A stretch of DNA of 64,000 nt from positions 2,046,001 to 2,110,000 of the forward strand of contig NC_063013.1 of assembly GCF_020509005.1 (NCBI RefSeq), in the 5' to 3' direction. The translations under genes were made by a program, and so were the position numbers. The DNA comes from Fulvia fulva. Lineage: Eukaryota > Ascomycota > Dothideomycetes > Mycosphaerellales > Mycosphaerellaceae. Positions 23,749 through 35,161 of this stretch are shown here, piece after piece (positions within the stretch are counted from its first letter, which is position 1; each line of letters starts with the position of its first letter). Under the pieces are notes generated by a model. That model saw only the letters and a list, made by a program, of their open reading frames with translations. It searched no databases and was not told where the DNA came from.

Positions 23749-26700
23749 GCTCTCCTACTTATCTCTATATTCCTAATATATGTGGCTATATGTTAATAAG
23801 GTCATACTTAGAGTACCTTAGAAACATCCTTTCGCGCCAAAATACGACATATTCGAAAGCTCTTATTAAGGCTATTCTAACGATATATAAAGCAGGCCAC
23901 TGCCCCTAGGACTAAGGGAGTTCTACCTTATTTAATCTAGACAGCTTAAAGCTCTCTTCACCCTATTTCTTTAGCTCTAAACGCCGCGGAGGTGCCTAGC
24001 TACATTAGGTAACTCCTAGGCAATAGTAGCCTAGGCTACGGTACTAACGGCGCCTACGGCCCTATAGGCGAAGCCCCTCTAAGATAACTAGTAGCAACTT
24101 ATAGAGGACGTAAAAAGTATAGAAACTAACGATCAGCTCCCTTACCGGTCTCTATAGATAATGATCACTTAGCTACGTACGGCGCTTATACTATCGTATT
24201 ACCGAGGGCAATAAGAAATAAGGACGACGTCCTAGGCGATTAGTAAGGCCACCCGGAATCAATACCCCTATAGCTAGGCATCGGTCGCGGTATTGATACT
24301 AGGCCCCCGCCTAACGTACGATATAGTTACGATCCGCATTATAGTAAAGGAAGACTAGGCCGAAGTTACGAAGCTATTAAATAAGGAGCTCGCCTAACGA
24401 ATTAACTAACTAGGGGTAGTCGTAGTGAACTAATAGTCTAACGGTACTCTATAGATCTATACTAGCTCTACTACTACTAGGAGGTACCTAGAGGTATAGC
24501 TATAGTGGGCATCTAAGGTTACGGCATTAGCGAAGGTCTTAACGAAACAATTTACGATCCTAGTCTACGATATACCTAAGGAGTTTGACCTAACTAACTA
24601 GGGTTACCTACGCGCTCTCTAAGAGGACAACCCGGTCACTCTTAACTCTCTAATCTAGAAGGCGACTTGGCTCTATAGGAAATGGCTAGAAGGCAAGAAG
24701 GCCTCGGCGCTAATAGTATAGCTATAAGACGCGAAAGCGGCGGATCTAGCGATAGAATAAGGCCTAGTCTAGTAATATAGCCTTAAGATAGTAGAAAAGC
24801 ACTTCTTATCCTTTCGTGTCCTCTAATGCTTTAAATGCTAATAGTATAGACACTAAACCTATACGTGTATAAATAAGTAGGCCTACTCGAACTATATAGG
24901 AGACTATATATTAAGGGGCTATATATCGACTACGAGACGGTACGCGAACTGTCCGGGGTACTACCTATCGTATAGTACGGAATGCCTATAGCGGAAACTA
25001 GCGAAAAACAAGGCATTTACAAATAGAACCGTCGCCCTAAGATTCTACGGCGACCGTAAGGCTAGCCTATACCGGAACTAACTAGCGGCGGTCGGGTATA
25101 AGCGCCCTAGGGCCGAGAACGATATAAAGGATACGTAACCTATACGACAAGCCTACGAGGTGACGGCAGACCCCGTACGTGCTTCTATATTAGTAAGGAC
25201 ATACTAGAATCCGACTAGGAGGTAGTGTACTACGTAGACGAAGAAGGCGGGGGCCATATTACCTCCCTCTACGTAGGTAGTACCTAGATATATAACCTAT
25301 ATATATAACCGCTAGCCTCGAGGTCTAGCCGCGACCTAGGGGTCTATAGACACCTAGATAGTACGCTTAAGAGACAAGGGTGCCACATCGTAGTAGGAGA
25401 CTTTAATATATACTACCCTTCCTAGGAAAGCCTTATATAGCCGTACCCTATATCCGACGAAGTACTCGACTTGATAGCGAGCAACGTAATTGCCCTTAAT
25501 ACCCCGAAGGACCTAGGCACCTAGAAGAGAGGGGGACTCTAAGGCACGATCGACCTCTCCTAGATCTTAGATAGCTACTACTATATAGTAACCTACTATA
25601 GGATCGAATATAAACTCGAGGCGTCGTTAGACTATATACTAGTCAGGACCTCTATTACGATATAGATATAACGTATACTAGCGAGAACCCCTAAGCAAAA
25701 CTAGGGAAAGGCCTACTAGGCTAACATCTAGGCGTACTTCGATAACTCTAAGAGGCTAGTCTAGATCGCGTAGTAGTAATATAATAGTAAAGACGAGATA
25801 GACGAAGTAGTCTAGGGGTTAATAGACGAAATAAGAAAAGCGACCTTACTTTACGTTCCGCTTGCCTAACTAACGACATAGTCTAAACTATACTAGACGC
25901 CGGAGTATACTACGGTAGTAAGAGAAGCAAGGAGAGCCCGCCGGGTGTAGACGAGTAGCTATAGCGAGGAGGCCTAGAACGTATATAGGGAGGTATACTA
26001 ATAGAAGAAAGCTACGATACGGAGGGAGAAAGTAGTCGGCTAGAGAGCTATAGTAGAAGAAATCGCCGGTAAGCTAGAGAGGATGTAGAAGCTAGCGAAA
26101 TAGGCCCGACAGGACCCTATATAGGGCCCCTCCTTCTCTATCCTAGCGCTATAATCGCCTAGTGGCCCGGTTAGCGACCCCGAGGCCAAGGCGCGTCTAC
26201 TAGCTAGTAAGTTCTTCCCGCCCCTAGTCGAGGCTAATCTAAGCAACATAAACAGCTCTACTCCCCTAGCCCCTAGCATCGCGGTCTAATAGGAGGTGCC
26301 CGAGGGAGAAGTTGCCGCTATACTAAGGAAGTTACCGGCGAAGAAAGCCCCGGGGCCGGATAGGATCCTAAACGAGCTACTAAAGAAGTGTAGAGATTAA
26401 CTAGCCCTAGTAGTTATAGCGATCTTTAACGCCTACCTATAGACCGGATACTACCCGATAGCTTTTAAACAATCGACGATAGTAGTCCTACGTAAGCCGT
26501 AGAAGGAAGACTATACGTAGGTGAAGTCGTACCGCCTAATTGCGCTCCTTAACACTCTTAGGAAGGCGCTTAAGAAGCTAGTTATAACGAGACTCTCCGA
26601 GGCGGTAGAGGAACACTCCCTACTCCCGGACACCTAGATAGGTGCGCGCCTATAGCGATCGACGCTATCTGCGATAGAACTTATCACCTCTTAGGTAAAG

Positions 26701-28452
26701 GCTATCTAGTACAAGAATAGGGACAAGGTGGCTTCCTTACTTAGCCTAGACATATCGGGAGCCTTCGACTACGTGTTATACCCGCGGCTACTCTATATCC
26801 TAAGGTCGAAAGGACTCCCTAAGTAGCTTATTAACTTCGTACGGTCCTACCTCTAAAACCGTAGTACGTTGATCCTAGTCGGCTAGTATAGAAGCCTATT
26901 TCAAGTAGTCTATACTAGAATCCTATAAGGCTTAACGCTAGTACCTATTCTGTTCCTCTTCTTTATAGCGACGCTACTCCTAGCCCTAGAATCCTAGAAC
27001 ACCGCTACGAGCGGCTTCGTAGACGACATAAACATCCTAGCGTAGTCTTCCTCGACTAAGGAGAACTATAGGCTACTAGAAGAGAAGCATAAGATCTACG
27101 AGGACTAGGCTAGGAGGCACGGGGCTCGGTTTGCCCTAGAAAAGTACAATCTGATACACTTTACGCGCCGGCTACGGTTCTATAATATATAAGCTTCTAT
27201 CTAGATATAGGGGTATACGACTAACCCGGCAAATCAGCTTAGGATCCTCGGACTATAGGTAGACCCGGCGCTACGGTAGAGGAAGTACGTATAGGTAATA
27301 TTACGGAAAGCTAAACAGAATATAGCATTATACTAGAGGCTCACTACGTCTATATAGGGGGCGGACTTCCGGTAGTCACGACTTCTATATACGGCTATTA
27401 TACGGCTAGTCCTTACCTATAGTAGCCAAGTATAGTCCTTAGGCGAGAGGGCCTACCTATCGAAGGGACTCGTCGCGCCGCTAGCGAAGATCTAAAACCA
27501 ATGCCTAAGGAAGGTTACCGGGGTATATAAGTCGATACTAACGAGGATACTTAAGTACGAGACCGCTATACCGCCGATCGACCTATATATCTAGGGACTA
27601 CGGACCTCCTACTTAGGTAAGTCGGCATAGTACCTAGTATAGAAGGTCATCGCTAGTATAGTTATAAGGGCCTACGAATTAGTACTAGCGTATAAGGGCA
27701 TTCGACCCGGAAACGAGCCGAACTACCGGGCAAGGGACGAATAGCTAGTAATATAATAGGAAGGTAAGAAATCGTTTATAGAGCAACTATAGAAAGAGAG
27801 GTAGAACAACTAGGTTATAGGGTATAGTTGACGCCCTTAGCTAGCGGGACAACCTAAGGAATAGTTAGCTACGAAATCCGCGGTCAAGTACCCCCCGAAG
27901 CTTATCTACTACCGCCTTACGAGGGTATAGAGTAGTATAGTAACCTAACTACGAAGCGAACACATCGGCCTCTATAGGTACCTATTATAGAGGAAGGTTC
28001 TAGGATACACGAATACTAGCTACCCCTACGGCTATCGCTCCTAGAACGTACGGTACGTACTCCTCGTCTATCCGAGGTAGTCGCTAGGAAGGGGAGAGTA
28101 GATAGTAAAGGCGAGGAACCGGACGATTAGGGCACTTCTTAATAACGCTAAGGACCTACGGCGTATTACGAACTAGATACTAGAGAAGGGCTGGCTAGAA
28201 TAGTACCGCCTAGTAGGAGTAGTATAGGAAGAGAGGATACGGTATAGCGCGACGAGACCGGCTAGGAGCGGGGGCTAACGGGGTAGTAATATAGACTACG
28301 TACGTTCAGAGGGAAAGCTAATCTAGATAAGGAGTAGTCGGGGGCGGGAAGGGTTTTTACCTATTCGGGTTTCCCTTTGTATATAATAATAGATATATAC
28401 CTATATAGGCCGGATAGGGTCCTAGAACAGGGGAATAACAAATCTATCTATC
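23749..28452 (+). mobile_element. LINE family 1, full-length copy, dead
   Basis: The plus strand starts with 5' UTR-like sequence shared with 2435. ORF1 follows with knuckle remnants (about 24820-24990), then the endonuclease (VVGDFN box near 25390-25410), and a reverse transcriptase with LSLDISGAFDYVLYPRL (about 26740-26790) and the catalytic SGFVDDINILAQ (about 27010-27045). A C-terminal region follows, and the 3' end is AATCTATCTATCTA at 28440-28452. No RNase H is recognisable between RT and the C-terminus. Many TAG/TAA codons at former CAG/CAA/TGG positions make it non-functional. Its 3' end directly abuts the Gypsy integrase through the 15 bp sequence at 28452-28466. About 4.6-4.7 kb is the reference length of this family in the window. 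Confidence 0.85.
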
Positions 28453-30403
28453 TATAAAGTAGATAGCGACCTACTATATATTCGAAATTAATACGACGGC
28501 TAGAGCTTATAGGTACTAAATGACTAAGCCTTATAGACTAGGATAATTAAGATAAACTATAACGCTCTAGTAGTAGGCTATCTAGGACGAGCTCGTACTT
28601 ATAAACTCGTAGCACGTGAATTCTACTAGCCTAGATTAGCGAGATCCGTACGTAGATATACCGCGAATTACCGTACCTACCGTATAACAAAATCTCTATA
28701 CTCCTAGCCACTAGGATTATTATAGCCACTTCCTATTCCAGATCGGCCTTAGAAACACATTATAGTCGACTTCGTTATTAGACTCCTAGATAGCACTCTT
28801 AACGGTATAGTCTATAACAATATTATAACCGTTACTAATAGGCTTACTAAGGAAGTCGAGCTGATTCCTATTAGCGCGATAACAGTATAGAATACGGCAA
28901 GGCTTTTCCTTAAATATATATTCTGTCGGCGCGGGTTTCCTAATACTATTATATTAGACCGTAGTAAGTAGTAGGTTACTACCTTCTAGAAGAAACTCTA
29001 TAAGATAATCCGTACAAATCGTAAGCTAAGTTCTTTGTATTACCTAGAAACTAATAGACAGTTAGAACGTACTAACTAGGCGATAGAACAGTATCTTCGT
29101 ATATTTACTAATAAGGTATAGGATGACTAGGTAGAATAGCTATACCTTGCTTAGTTCGTAATTAATAATTACCTATCTAAGACTACTAGTGTGTCGCCGT
29201 TCTACGCTACCTTAGGCTATAACCCTAAGTTTATAGAGCGAGTTGACCTAAACGCTAGAAAGGAGAGAGGACTAACTACTCTCTAGCGACTAGATACGCG
29301 ATTAGTAGAAACCTTTATACGTCGAATTTACGAGCTTTATAAGCACCTTCAAGAGAATATACGAATGTTATAAGCTCTCTAAGTAGAAGTAGCAAACCGC
29401 TACTAAAGTATTCCTCTAGACTATAAGGTAGGTAATTAGGTATATCTTAGTACTAAGAACATCCGTACGACTCGACTATCTAAGAAGCTAGATAGGAGAT
29501 ATACCGGCTCTTACTAGATTACGGAAGTTATACCGGCTAGACTCTCTTATTAACTAAAACTATTAGACGCTCTAGTAGGACTTAATAACTACTTCTATAC
29601 CTTACTACTATAACGAGCCGACCACCCCGATTTCCTACTACTTAAAGGGTAGTATCTAGCGCCGCTACTACCGATAACTATCGAACCTAATACTACCGAG
29701 GCTAATATAGTAGCCGATATAGTAGCAGTACCTACGTATATATACGAGGTAGAAAAGATCCTTAATATATATATCCGTAAGCGGGCAGGTAAGGTAAAGA
29801 AGGGGTATAAGCGTAAGGTAGATATATAGTATAAGGTGAAATAGGCTAGATATTAGAACGAGGAGGATAGTAAGACCTAGTAACCTATAGAGGATATACT
29901 TAAATAAGTAGCCGCCGCTATTATAGACTTTCACTATAACCGGCCGGAGTAGTCTACGCCTATAGGCTTCGTAGCTCTATCTAACTAGTCCCTACTAGCT
30001 ACTAAGGTGCTCGGGCTTAATACGATTAGGGTCATTCCGAAAGACACCGTTATAAATAAGTCGCCTCGAGCCTTACCTCTAATAGAATCTGCTCCGTATA
30101 TATTCGATACTCGAGTAGAGCCTATAGAGCCTATAATAATACCTAACTTTAGTTATAAGGATTATACGCGAGTACTAGCTAAAGATAGACTTAGGTCTAG
30201 GGCAAGCTAGCTAACTAGGTAATATATTTCTCGAAGGAAGCCGGTCGAGGATAGTCTTAATAGAGCGAATACAATATTATCGGATAACGATAGGGCACTA
30301 GAGGATAATTAGGCGTTCGCGTAATTATAGAGCTCGATAGGTAAGTAGCCTTATAAGGTATATAACGCTTAGAGGACTAAGGCGTGTTTTAGGAGGGGGG
30401 TAC
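28452..30403 (+). mobile_element. Gypsy/Ty3 chromovirus internal region, 3' part: integrase and chromodomain
   Basis: The plus strand resumes the pol frame exactly at the 15 bp duplicated target. An H2C2-type integrase zinc-binding region comes first (about 28570-28690: YLGRARTYKLV, RRYTANYRTYR). The integrase core follows, with HIIVDFV as the first Asp block (about 28755), TIILDRS as the second (about 28945) and NRQLERTNQ near the Glu region (about 29050). The core is followed by the GPY-like region (YKVGNQVYLSTKNI, 29420) and a C-terminal chromodomain remnant (EVEKILN .. PIEDIL .. IIDFHYNRP, about 29750-29945). A polypurine tract AGGAGGGGGG lies at 30391-30400, three bases before the LTR. 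Stops fit RIP. Confidence 0.85.
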
Positions 30404-30587
30404 TATTACGGGTAGCCCGTAACCCCTTACTATAGCTACGTCGGCCCGGCTAAACCGCGGACCTTCCGTATCGGGTTAGCGCGGCTTAGCTTTACTTTAT
30501 AACTTCGCCGCGCCTCGCGCTCCTCTTTCGTAGCTTCGTAGAATAATAACTATCTCTCTTAGACTCTATAGTACGCGCGCCCTTATA
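30404..30587 (+). repeat. Gypsy 3' LTR (184 bp)
   Basis: This is the partner of 20429-20612. It begins TATTACGGG, ends CCTTATA, is preceded by a polypurine tract and followed by GGGGG (30588-30592). The same five bases flank the other LTR at 20613-20617 in inverted form, so the two LTRs belong to one insertion event although they now face each other in opposite orientation. Confidence 0.9.
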
Positions 30588-31690
30588 GGGGGCGGACTTT
30601 CGGTAGTTACGACTTCTATATATAGCTATTATACGGCTAGTCCTTACCTATAGTAGCTAAGTATAGTCCTTAGGCAAGAGGGCCTACCTATTAAAGGGAC
30701 TCGTCGCGCCGTTAGCGAAGATCTAAAACTAATACCTAAGGAAGGTTACCGGGGTATATAAGTCGATACTAATAAGAATACTTAAGTACGAGACCGCTAT
30801 ACCGCTAATCGACCTATATATCTAGGGACTACGGACCTCCTACTTAGGCAAGTCGGTATAGTACCTAGTATAGAAGGTCATCGCTAGTGTAGTTATAAGG
30901 GCCTACGAATTAGTACTAGCGTATAAGGGTATTCGACCCGGAAACGAGTAGAACTACCGGGTAAGGGACGAATAGCTAGTAATATAATAGGAGGGTAAGA
31001 AATTGTTTATAGAACAACTATAGAAAGAGAGGTAGAACAACTAGGTTATAGGGTATAGTAGACGCCCTTAGCTAGCGGGACAACCTAAGGAATAGTTAGC
31101 TACGAAATCCGCGGTCAAGTACCCCCCCGAAGCTTATCTACTACCGCCTTACGAGGGTATAGAGTAGTATAGTAACCTAACTACAAAGCGAACACATCGG
31201 CCTCTAGGAGTACCTATTATAGAGGAAGGTTCTAGAATATATAAATACTAGCTACCCCTACGGCTATTACTCCTAGAATATATAGTATATACTCCTTGTC
31301 TATCCGAGGTAGTCGCTAGGAAGGGGGGAGTAGATAGTAAAGGCGAGGAACCGGACGATTAGGGCACTTCTTAATAATATTAAGGACCTACGGCGTATTA
31401 CGAACTAGATACTAGAGAAGGGCTAGCTAGAATAGTACCGCCTAGTAGGAGTAGTATAGGATACGACGTAGCGTAACGAGACCGGCTAGGAGCGGGGGCT
31501 AACGGGGTAGTAATATAGACTACGTACGTTTAGAGAGAAAGCTAATCTAGATAAGGAGAAGTCGGAGGCGGGAAGGGTTTTCACCTATTCGGGTTTCCCT
31601 TTATATATAATAATAGATATATACCTATATAGGCCGAATAGGGTCCTAGAGCAGGGAATAACAAATCTATCTATCTATATATTAGTAATA
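30588..31690 (+). mobile_element. LINE family 1, 3' part downstream of the Gypsy insertion
   Basis: It begins with GGGGGCGGACTTTCGG, the exact continuation of the LINE sequence interrupted at 20613, and corresponds to 27350-28450 of the full-length copy. It covers the region after the RT and the C-terminal domain, and ends in ACAAATCTATCTATCTATAT at about 31665-31685. It is RIP-mutated and has no open frame. Confidence 0.85.
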
Positions 31691-31697
31691 TCTACTA

Positions 31698-32740
31698 ACG
31701 TGCTTTACTACCGAGCGGGCTATACTACCGAGCGGGCTACTTTTACTAAGAACTGTACCACTTCTATAGATATAGCTATATAACTACTATTATAGCGTAT
31801 ATTGTCTTTAAACGAGGCCAAACTGACCTTAGCTATCCAGGCCACGAAACGCGACGCGATAATCACGAATCGATATACTATAAAGGTATACGACGCGTCT
31901 CGAACTATACTAGGGTATCGATTTAATAGACGACCTCCTCGGGGTGACTACGAGCCTAATTCGAAGAAGCTTATAGAGCTAGAAGAGAGGGTGATACTTA
32001 AGTATATACTCGAGCTAGATCTTAGAGGTTTCCCGCTATTAAAGGCTAGTATACGAGCAATAGCCGATTTATTACTATAAGAAAAGGGTCTTAAGCCCGC
32101 TAGTCTAAATTAGACAGACAGGTTTATTAGGCGGTATCGTAAGCTAAAGATTCGTATAACACGTAGATACGATCGTTAGCGAGCTCTAATAGAAGATCTA
32201 GACGTTATCAAGAAGTAGTTCTTACTTATACGTAATATAAAGGAGAAGTATAGCATTATTAACTAGGACACCTATAACTTCGACAAGACAGGGTTTATAA
32301 TAGGTGTTATTATATCTTAGAGCGTCGTTACGGGTTTAGAAAGGCGTAGTAGAAAGAGGAAGGTCGTTTAATAGGGTAATAGAGAGGGAGTAGAGAGATA
32401 GCGTATTAGATAGCTCTTATACGAAGCGAGATTAGTAAGCTACGTAAGTCTAATAAGGCCCTTATATAGCGGAAAGCACGAAAGCGTAAGGACATTTAGT
32501 CTAGAGGGTCTCTAACCTTCGATAAGGCGTCGTAATTAATACCTCTAGAGGATACTAGGAGGTAGGAAGTAAGTAGAGAGTCGCTAGATAGCGAAGAATC
32601 TAAAGAGAAATTGTCCTCCTAGTAACGATTTTATAGGATGTCGTCGTATTAAGATACCGTCGCAATTAAAGTGGAAGTGGTACAGTTCTTAGTAAAAGTG
32701 GCCCGCTCGGTAGTATAGCCCGCTTAGTAGTAAAGTACGT
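31698..32740 (+). mobile_element. Fot1/pogo-type DNA transposon, copy 2, internally deleted
   Basis: The TIRs (ACGTGCTTTACTACCGAGCGGG.. and its inverted partner ..CTTAGTAGTAAAGTACGT) are flanked by TA. The plus strand keeps an open piece of 92 codons (31802-32080) covering the psq-type HTH and the start of the CENP-B-type HTH. The frame then continues with stops to YNFDKTGF near 32270-32300 (first DDE Asp), and the remaining catalytic domain is missing, as in copy 1. Relative to copy 1 it lacks 89 bp between two copies of the direct repeat TCGCTAGATAG. The right part keeps some CpA/TpG, so it is slightly less mutated than copy 1. Confidence 0.85.
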
Positions 32741-33000
32741 TAGCTCTTCTTATATAACTATACCTTATCTAGGCCCTTCTTACCTATAGTTATAGCTTAG
32801 AGGCGCCCTATCTTAACTATAGTAATAGCTTAGTAGTACTATATCTTAGTAGCTAGAGCGGCCTACTTAGAAGTAGGGACTTATTATATAATAGTGTACT
32901 AGAGAGTACGCTAGCTAGCTATAATATACTAATTAGATAGAAGCAATATAACATAGAAGCTAGGATAAATCTGCCTAGAACTAGTGCCAATTTGCGCTTG
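32741..33000. other. RIP-affected tail and compositional boundary
   Basis: TpA-rich sequence without recognisable coding. At about 32950-33000 the composition changes abruptly: CpA and TpG reappear at ordinary frequency, marking the end of the transposon compartment. Confidence 0.6.
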
Positions 33001-33748
33001 TAGGGCTGCTGCATTAGATAAGAAGTTGTGGGGTTGAATAAATAGTATCTGTCAGTTGTAGACTGCTATGGGGGCCTGAGATGAGAATGAGGTTTTGGAC
33101 GCAGGGATTGGGCAAAAACACGGTGGATCTGTTGGGGAAAATGACGAACTTGGATCCCAAATGCCGCCCCAATATTGGTGAGGTTCTTGCTTATCGGTAT
33201 TGGCAAGATAGTCTGACCCAATGGAGAGGGCGGCCGTGAGGCTGACGGCATGATGCAAGTAGACGCGGTTCTTTGGGAAGGAGTTGCAGGCTGAATTGAT
33301 GCATACTTGATGGACTCCGAATCACTGTTTGATGACCGCATTGTCAGTCGCACGACGACCAAATGAGTGTAATTTACATCTTCTACGAATCCTTACAACC
33401 CATCTGCATGTCACTGTGAAGAGCATGTTCTCCATCGGGAGGTGCCCGTGTGAGCAGAGTGGTCGTGCAGGTGACGCAGCCTTTTTCTTCGTACGTTGTA
33501 ACTTTGCTTTGGACTCATGGATGCGCAGCCTTTGCAATGATCACTACATACAAAAACTGAATCTTCATGCCAGGAACTCCTCATCCGCTCCATGATAAAG
33601 CTTCTCATGATTTGAGAGCCCTATGCATGTCCATCTCAGCATGCTGCTACGTTCTCAGCACACCTTGTACATCAAAATTCATCTGTTCTTTTGAGCTTGG
33701 TGATGAGCTCTTCCACGCTTGAGCGAGATCGCTCGTAATCAGATGTTA
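33001..33748. other. Intergenic, no supported gene
   Basis: Normal base composition. Several short frames on both strands (up to 98 codons) overlap each other, have no recognisable domain and no supporting context. This is the 3' flank of the 2EXR gene and the first unique sequence after the repeat block. Confidence 0.5.
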
Positions 33749-34531
33749 CTAGAGCGGTATTTTCCTCAAGGTCCGGTCCCAAGACTCCTTGCATTCTGCC
33801 ACAAGACTGCTCACAAGTTCCTTCTCATCATAGAACGCTTCCTCAAAAGCGCTGCGGGCTGATGCAGCATCGGAGAAAGTCATCGTCAAGCTATCATGAT
33901 CCATTGGGCTCGTCCAAACAACCTGGAGTTTCCATGATACTACACATCTTGTGATCTTGCATATTGCCTTGAACTTCTTCATCACTTCTAGCAGGAATTC
34001 TGTTGGTTGATCATGCCCAACGTCTGGTAGATACCAGCGTCCAAGATTGATGATTGGACACTTGATGTGCTGAGCAGATACTCCAATCATGAAGAGCCAG
34101 CCAGCTATGTGAAAGCGAGAATCCCATGCTTGGCGGACCGCACTCTCTTCATCTCTCGGGAGGAACATGTATGCGCCAAACTCGAAGCGGTTCTCAGCAA
34201 AGAAGATCGGCAGCGCCTCTGCTCGGATCTGCTTGCATGTAGCTAGCAGGGGAAGTGCAAGATTGGCTCCATAGCGCACAGCGCTTGTTCTAAAGTCTCT
34301 GGGCGTGTCTAGTTCAAGCCTGATGTCGTCGCTCAACACCAGGACGAAGCGATAGATGCGGTTACGCAGCTCGCCAGGCAGCTTGTTGAGCCGTAAAGTC
34401 TCTATAGCAGATCTGTCTGGCGCGTATGTCGTCTCGGACTCGAAGTCGCAGTCTGTATAGCTCAGAAATTGTCGAGTACGTGCTGACGGGTCTTGCAATC
34501 GTGAGCGGATAGCTACACTGGCGAATGACAC
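33749..34531 (-). CDS. 2EXR-domain protein (fungal hypothetical family)
   Basis: A single-exon 260-residue protein. Residues 48-64 (LNKLPGELRNRIYRFVL) and 95-116 (LLATCKQIRAEALPIFFAEN..F) form the hallmark of the 2EXR/F-box-like family common and expanded in filamentous ascomycetes: a leucine-proline start helix, then a cysteine-containing helix ending in FxxNxF. The molecular function of this family is unknown; a role as an adaptor resembling F-box proteins is only inferred from the N-terminal motif. No signal peptide or membrane segment is visible. It is the first intact gene beside the transposon block, and a truncated paralogous fragment lies just upstream on the same strand (34707-34865). 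The start is the only in-frame Met near the N-terminus. Confidence 0.8.
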   Translation of the reverse strand: MSFASVAIRSRLQDPSARTRQFLSYTDCDFESETTYAPDRSAIETLRLNKLPGELRNRIYRFVLVLSDDIRLELDTPRDFRTSAVRYGANLALPLLATCKQIRAEALPIFFAENRFEFGAYMFLPRDEESAVRQAWDSRFHIAGWLFMIGVSAQHIKCPIINLGRWYLPDVGHDQPTEFLLEVMKKFKAICKITRCVVSWKLQVVWTSPMDHDSLTMTFSDAASARSAFEEAFYDEKELVSSLVAECKESWDRTLRKIPL

Positions 34532-34706
34532 TGAGACGATGGAGCTTGGTTGTGTTTGTTGTGATGTTGGCGGTGTTTATGGCGGTGTCGAGACAATGTT
34601 ACTGGCTAGATGATTGATAGCTCAAACTTGTTCCGCAAACACGTGGCACATGACTCATTTAGCATTCACTTCTAGACCAAACCGTCGATGTCGCAAATTT
34701 GATGGT

Positions 34707-34865
34707 TCATTCGGAAGGTAGTGCTTCGCTGACCTTCACCCCACTGCTCAAGATGTTCGAGCGGGTTGTGGTGTCGAAGTAGAAGGGGTCGTCGAAGATG
34801 AGAACGAGGCGATATATGCGGTTGCGAAGCTCACCAGAAAGCTTGCCTAGTGGTGACTTGTCCAT
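34707..34865 (-). pseudogene. Truncated 2EXR-domain gene fragment
   Basis: A 52-codon frame starting MDKSPLGKLSGELRNRIYRL and ending soon after. It reproduces the first helix motif of the neighbouring 2EXR protein (KLPGELRNRIYRFVL there) but lacks the second motif and everything downstream. It lies 176 bp upstream of the intact gene's start on the same strand, so it is probably the remains of a tandem duplicate. A short expressed peptide cannot be excluded. Confidence 0.6.
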
Positions 34866-35161
34866 AATCTCGTGGTGTTGGTCAGGGTTGGATCCAGGAT
34901 GATTGGTGGTCGTGGTGGTCGAGTGGTGGTGATATCGCCGCTAGGCAAAGCGTGTTGTGGAGGACTGGTAGTGTGTTGGTGTGTTGACCATGTCTGTGAG
35001 GCAGATCTACAGTAAGTCTTGCATGTGGGTCCACTTTTGTGTTTGCACTTTCCAGCAAAGCGGAATTGAGCCTGCGTTGTTGCCACGTGCTCATCGCTCA
35101 GCGTGTATCATTTGCTCGTAAGTCGTGTCTCACGTATCACAGCCTGCATGTGCTCTAGTCT

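Noticed and set aside
26040..26279. Identical 79-codon open frames at 21695-21934 (+) and 26040-26279 (-), and a related 101-codon frame at 10791-11096 (+).
   Set aside because: All three lie antisense to the same part of the LINE reverse transcriptase region. Their conservation comes from the LINE copies, not from a separate protein.
1..32950. Considered whether the unusual TpA-rich composition might reflect an organelle genome, an alternative code or a centromeric satellite.
   Set aside because: Recognisable LINE, Gypsy, Copia and Fot1 coding blocks reappear when C-to-T changes in CpA context are allowed for. CpG and CpC are retained, and there is no tandem satellite.
33052..33608. Several overlapping frames of 60-98 codons in the first unique sequence after the repeats.
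   Set aside because: They overlap on both strands, share no motif with known families and have no splice or promoter context.
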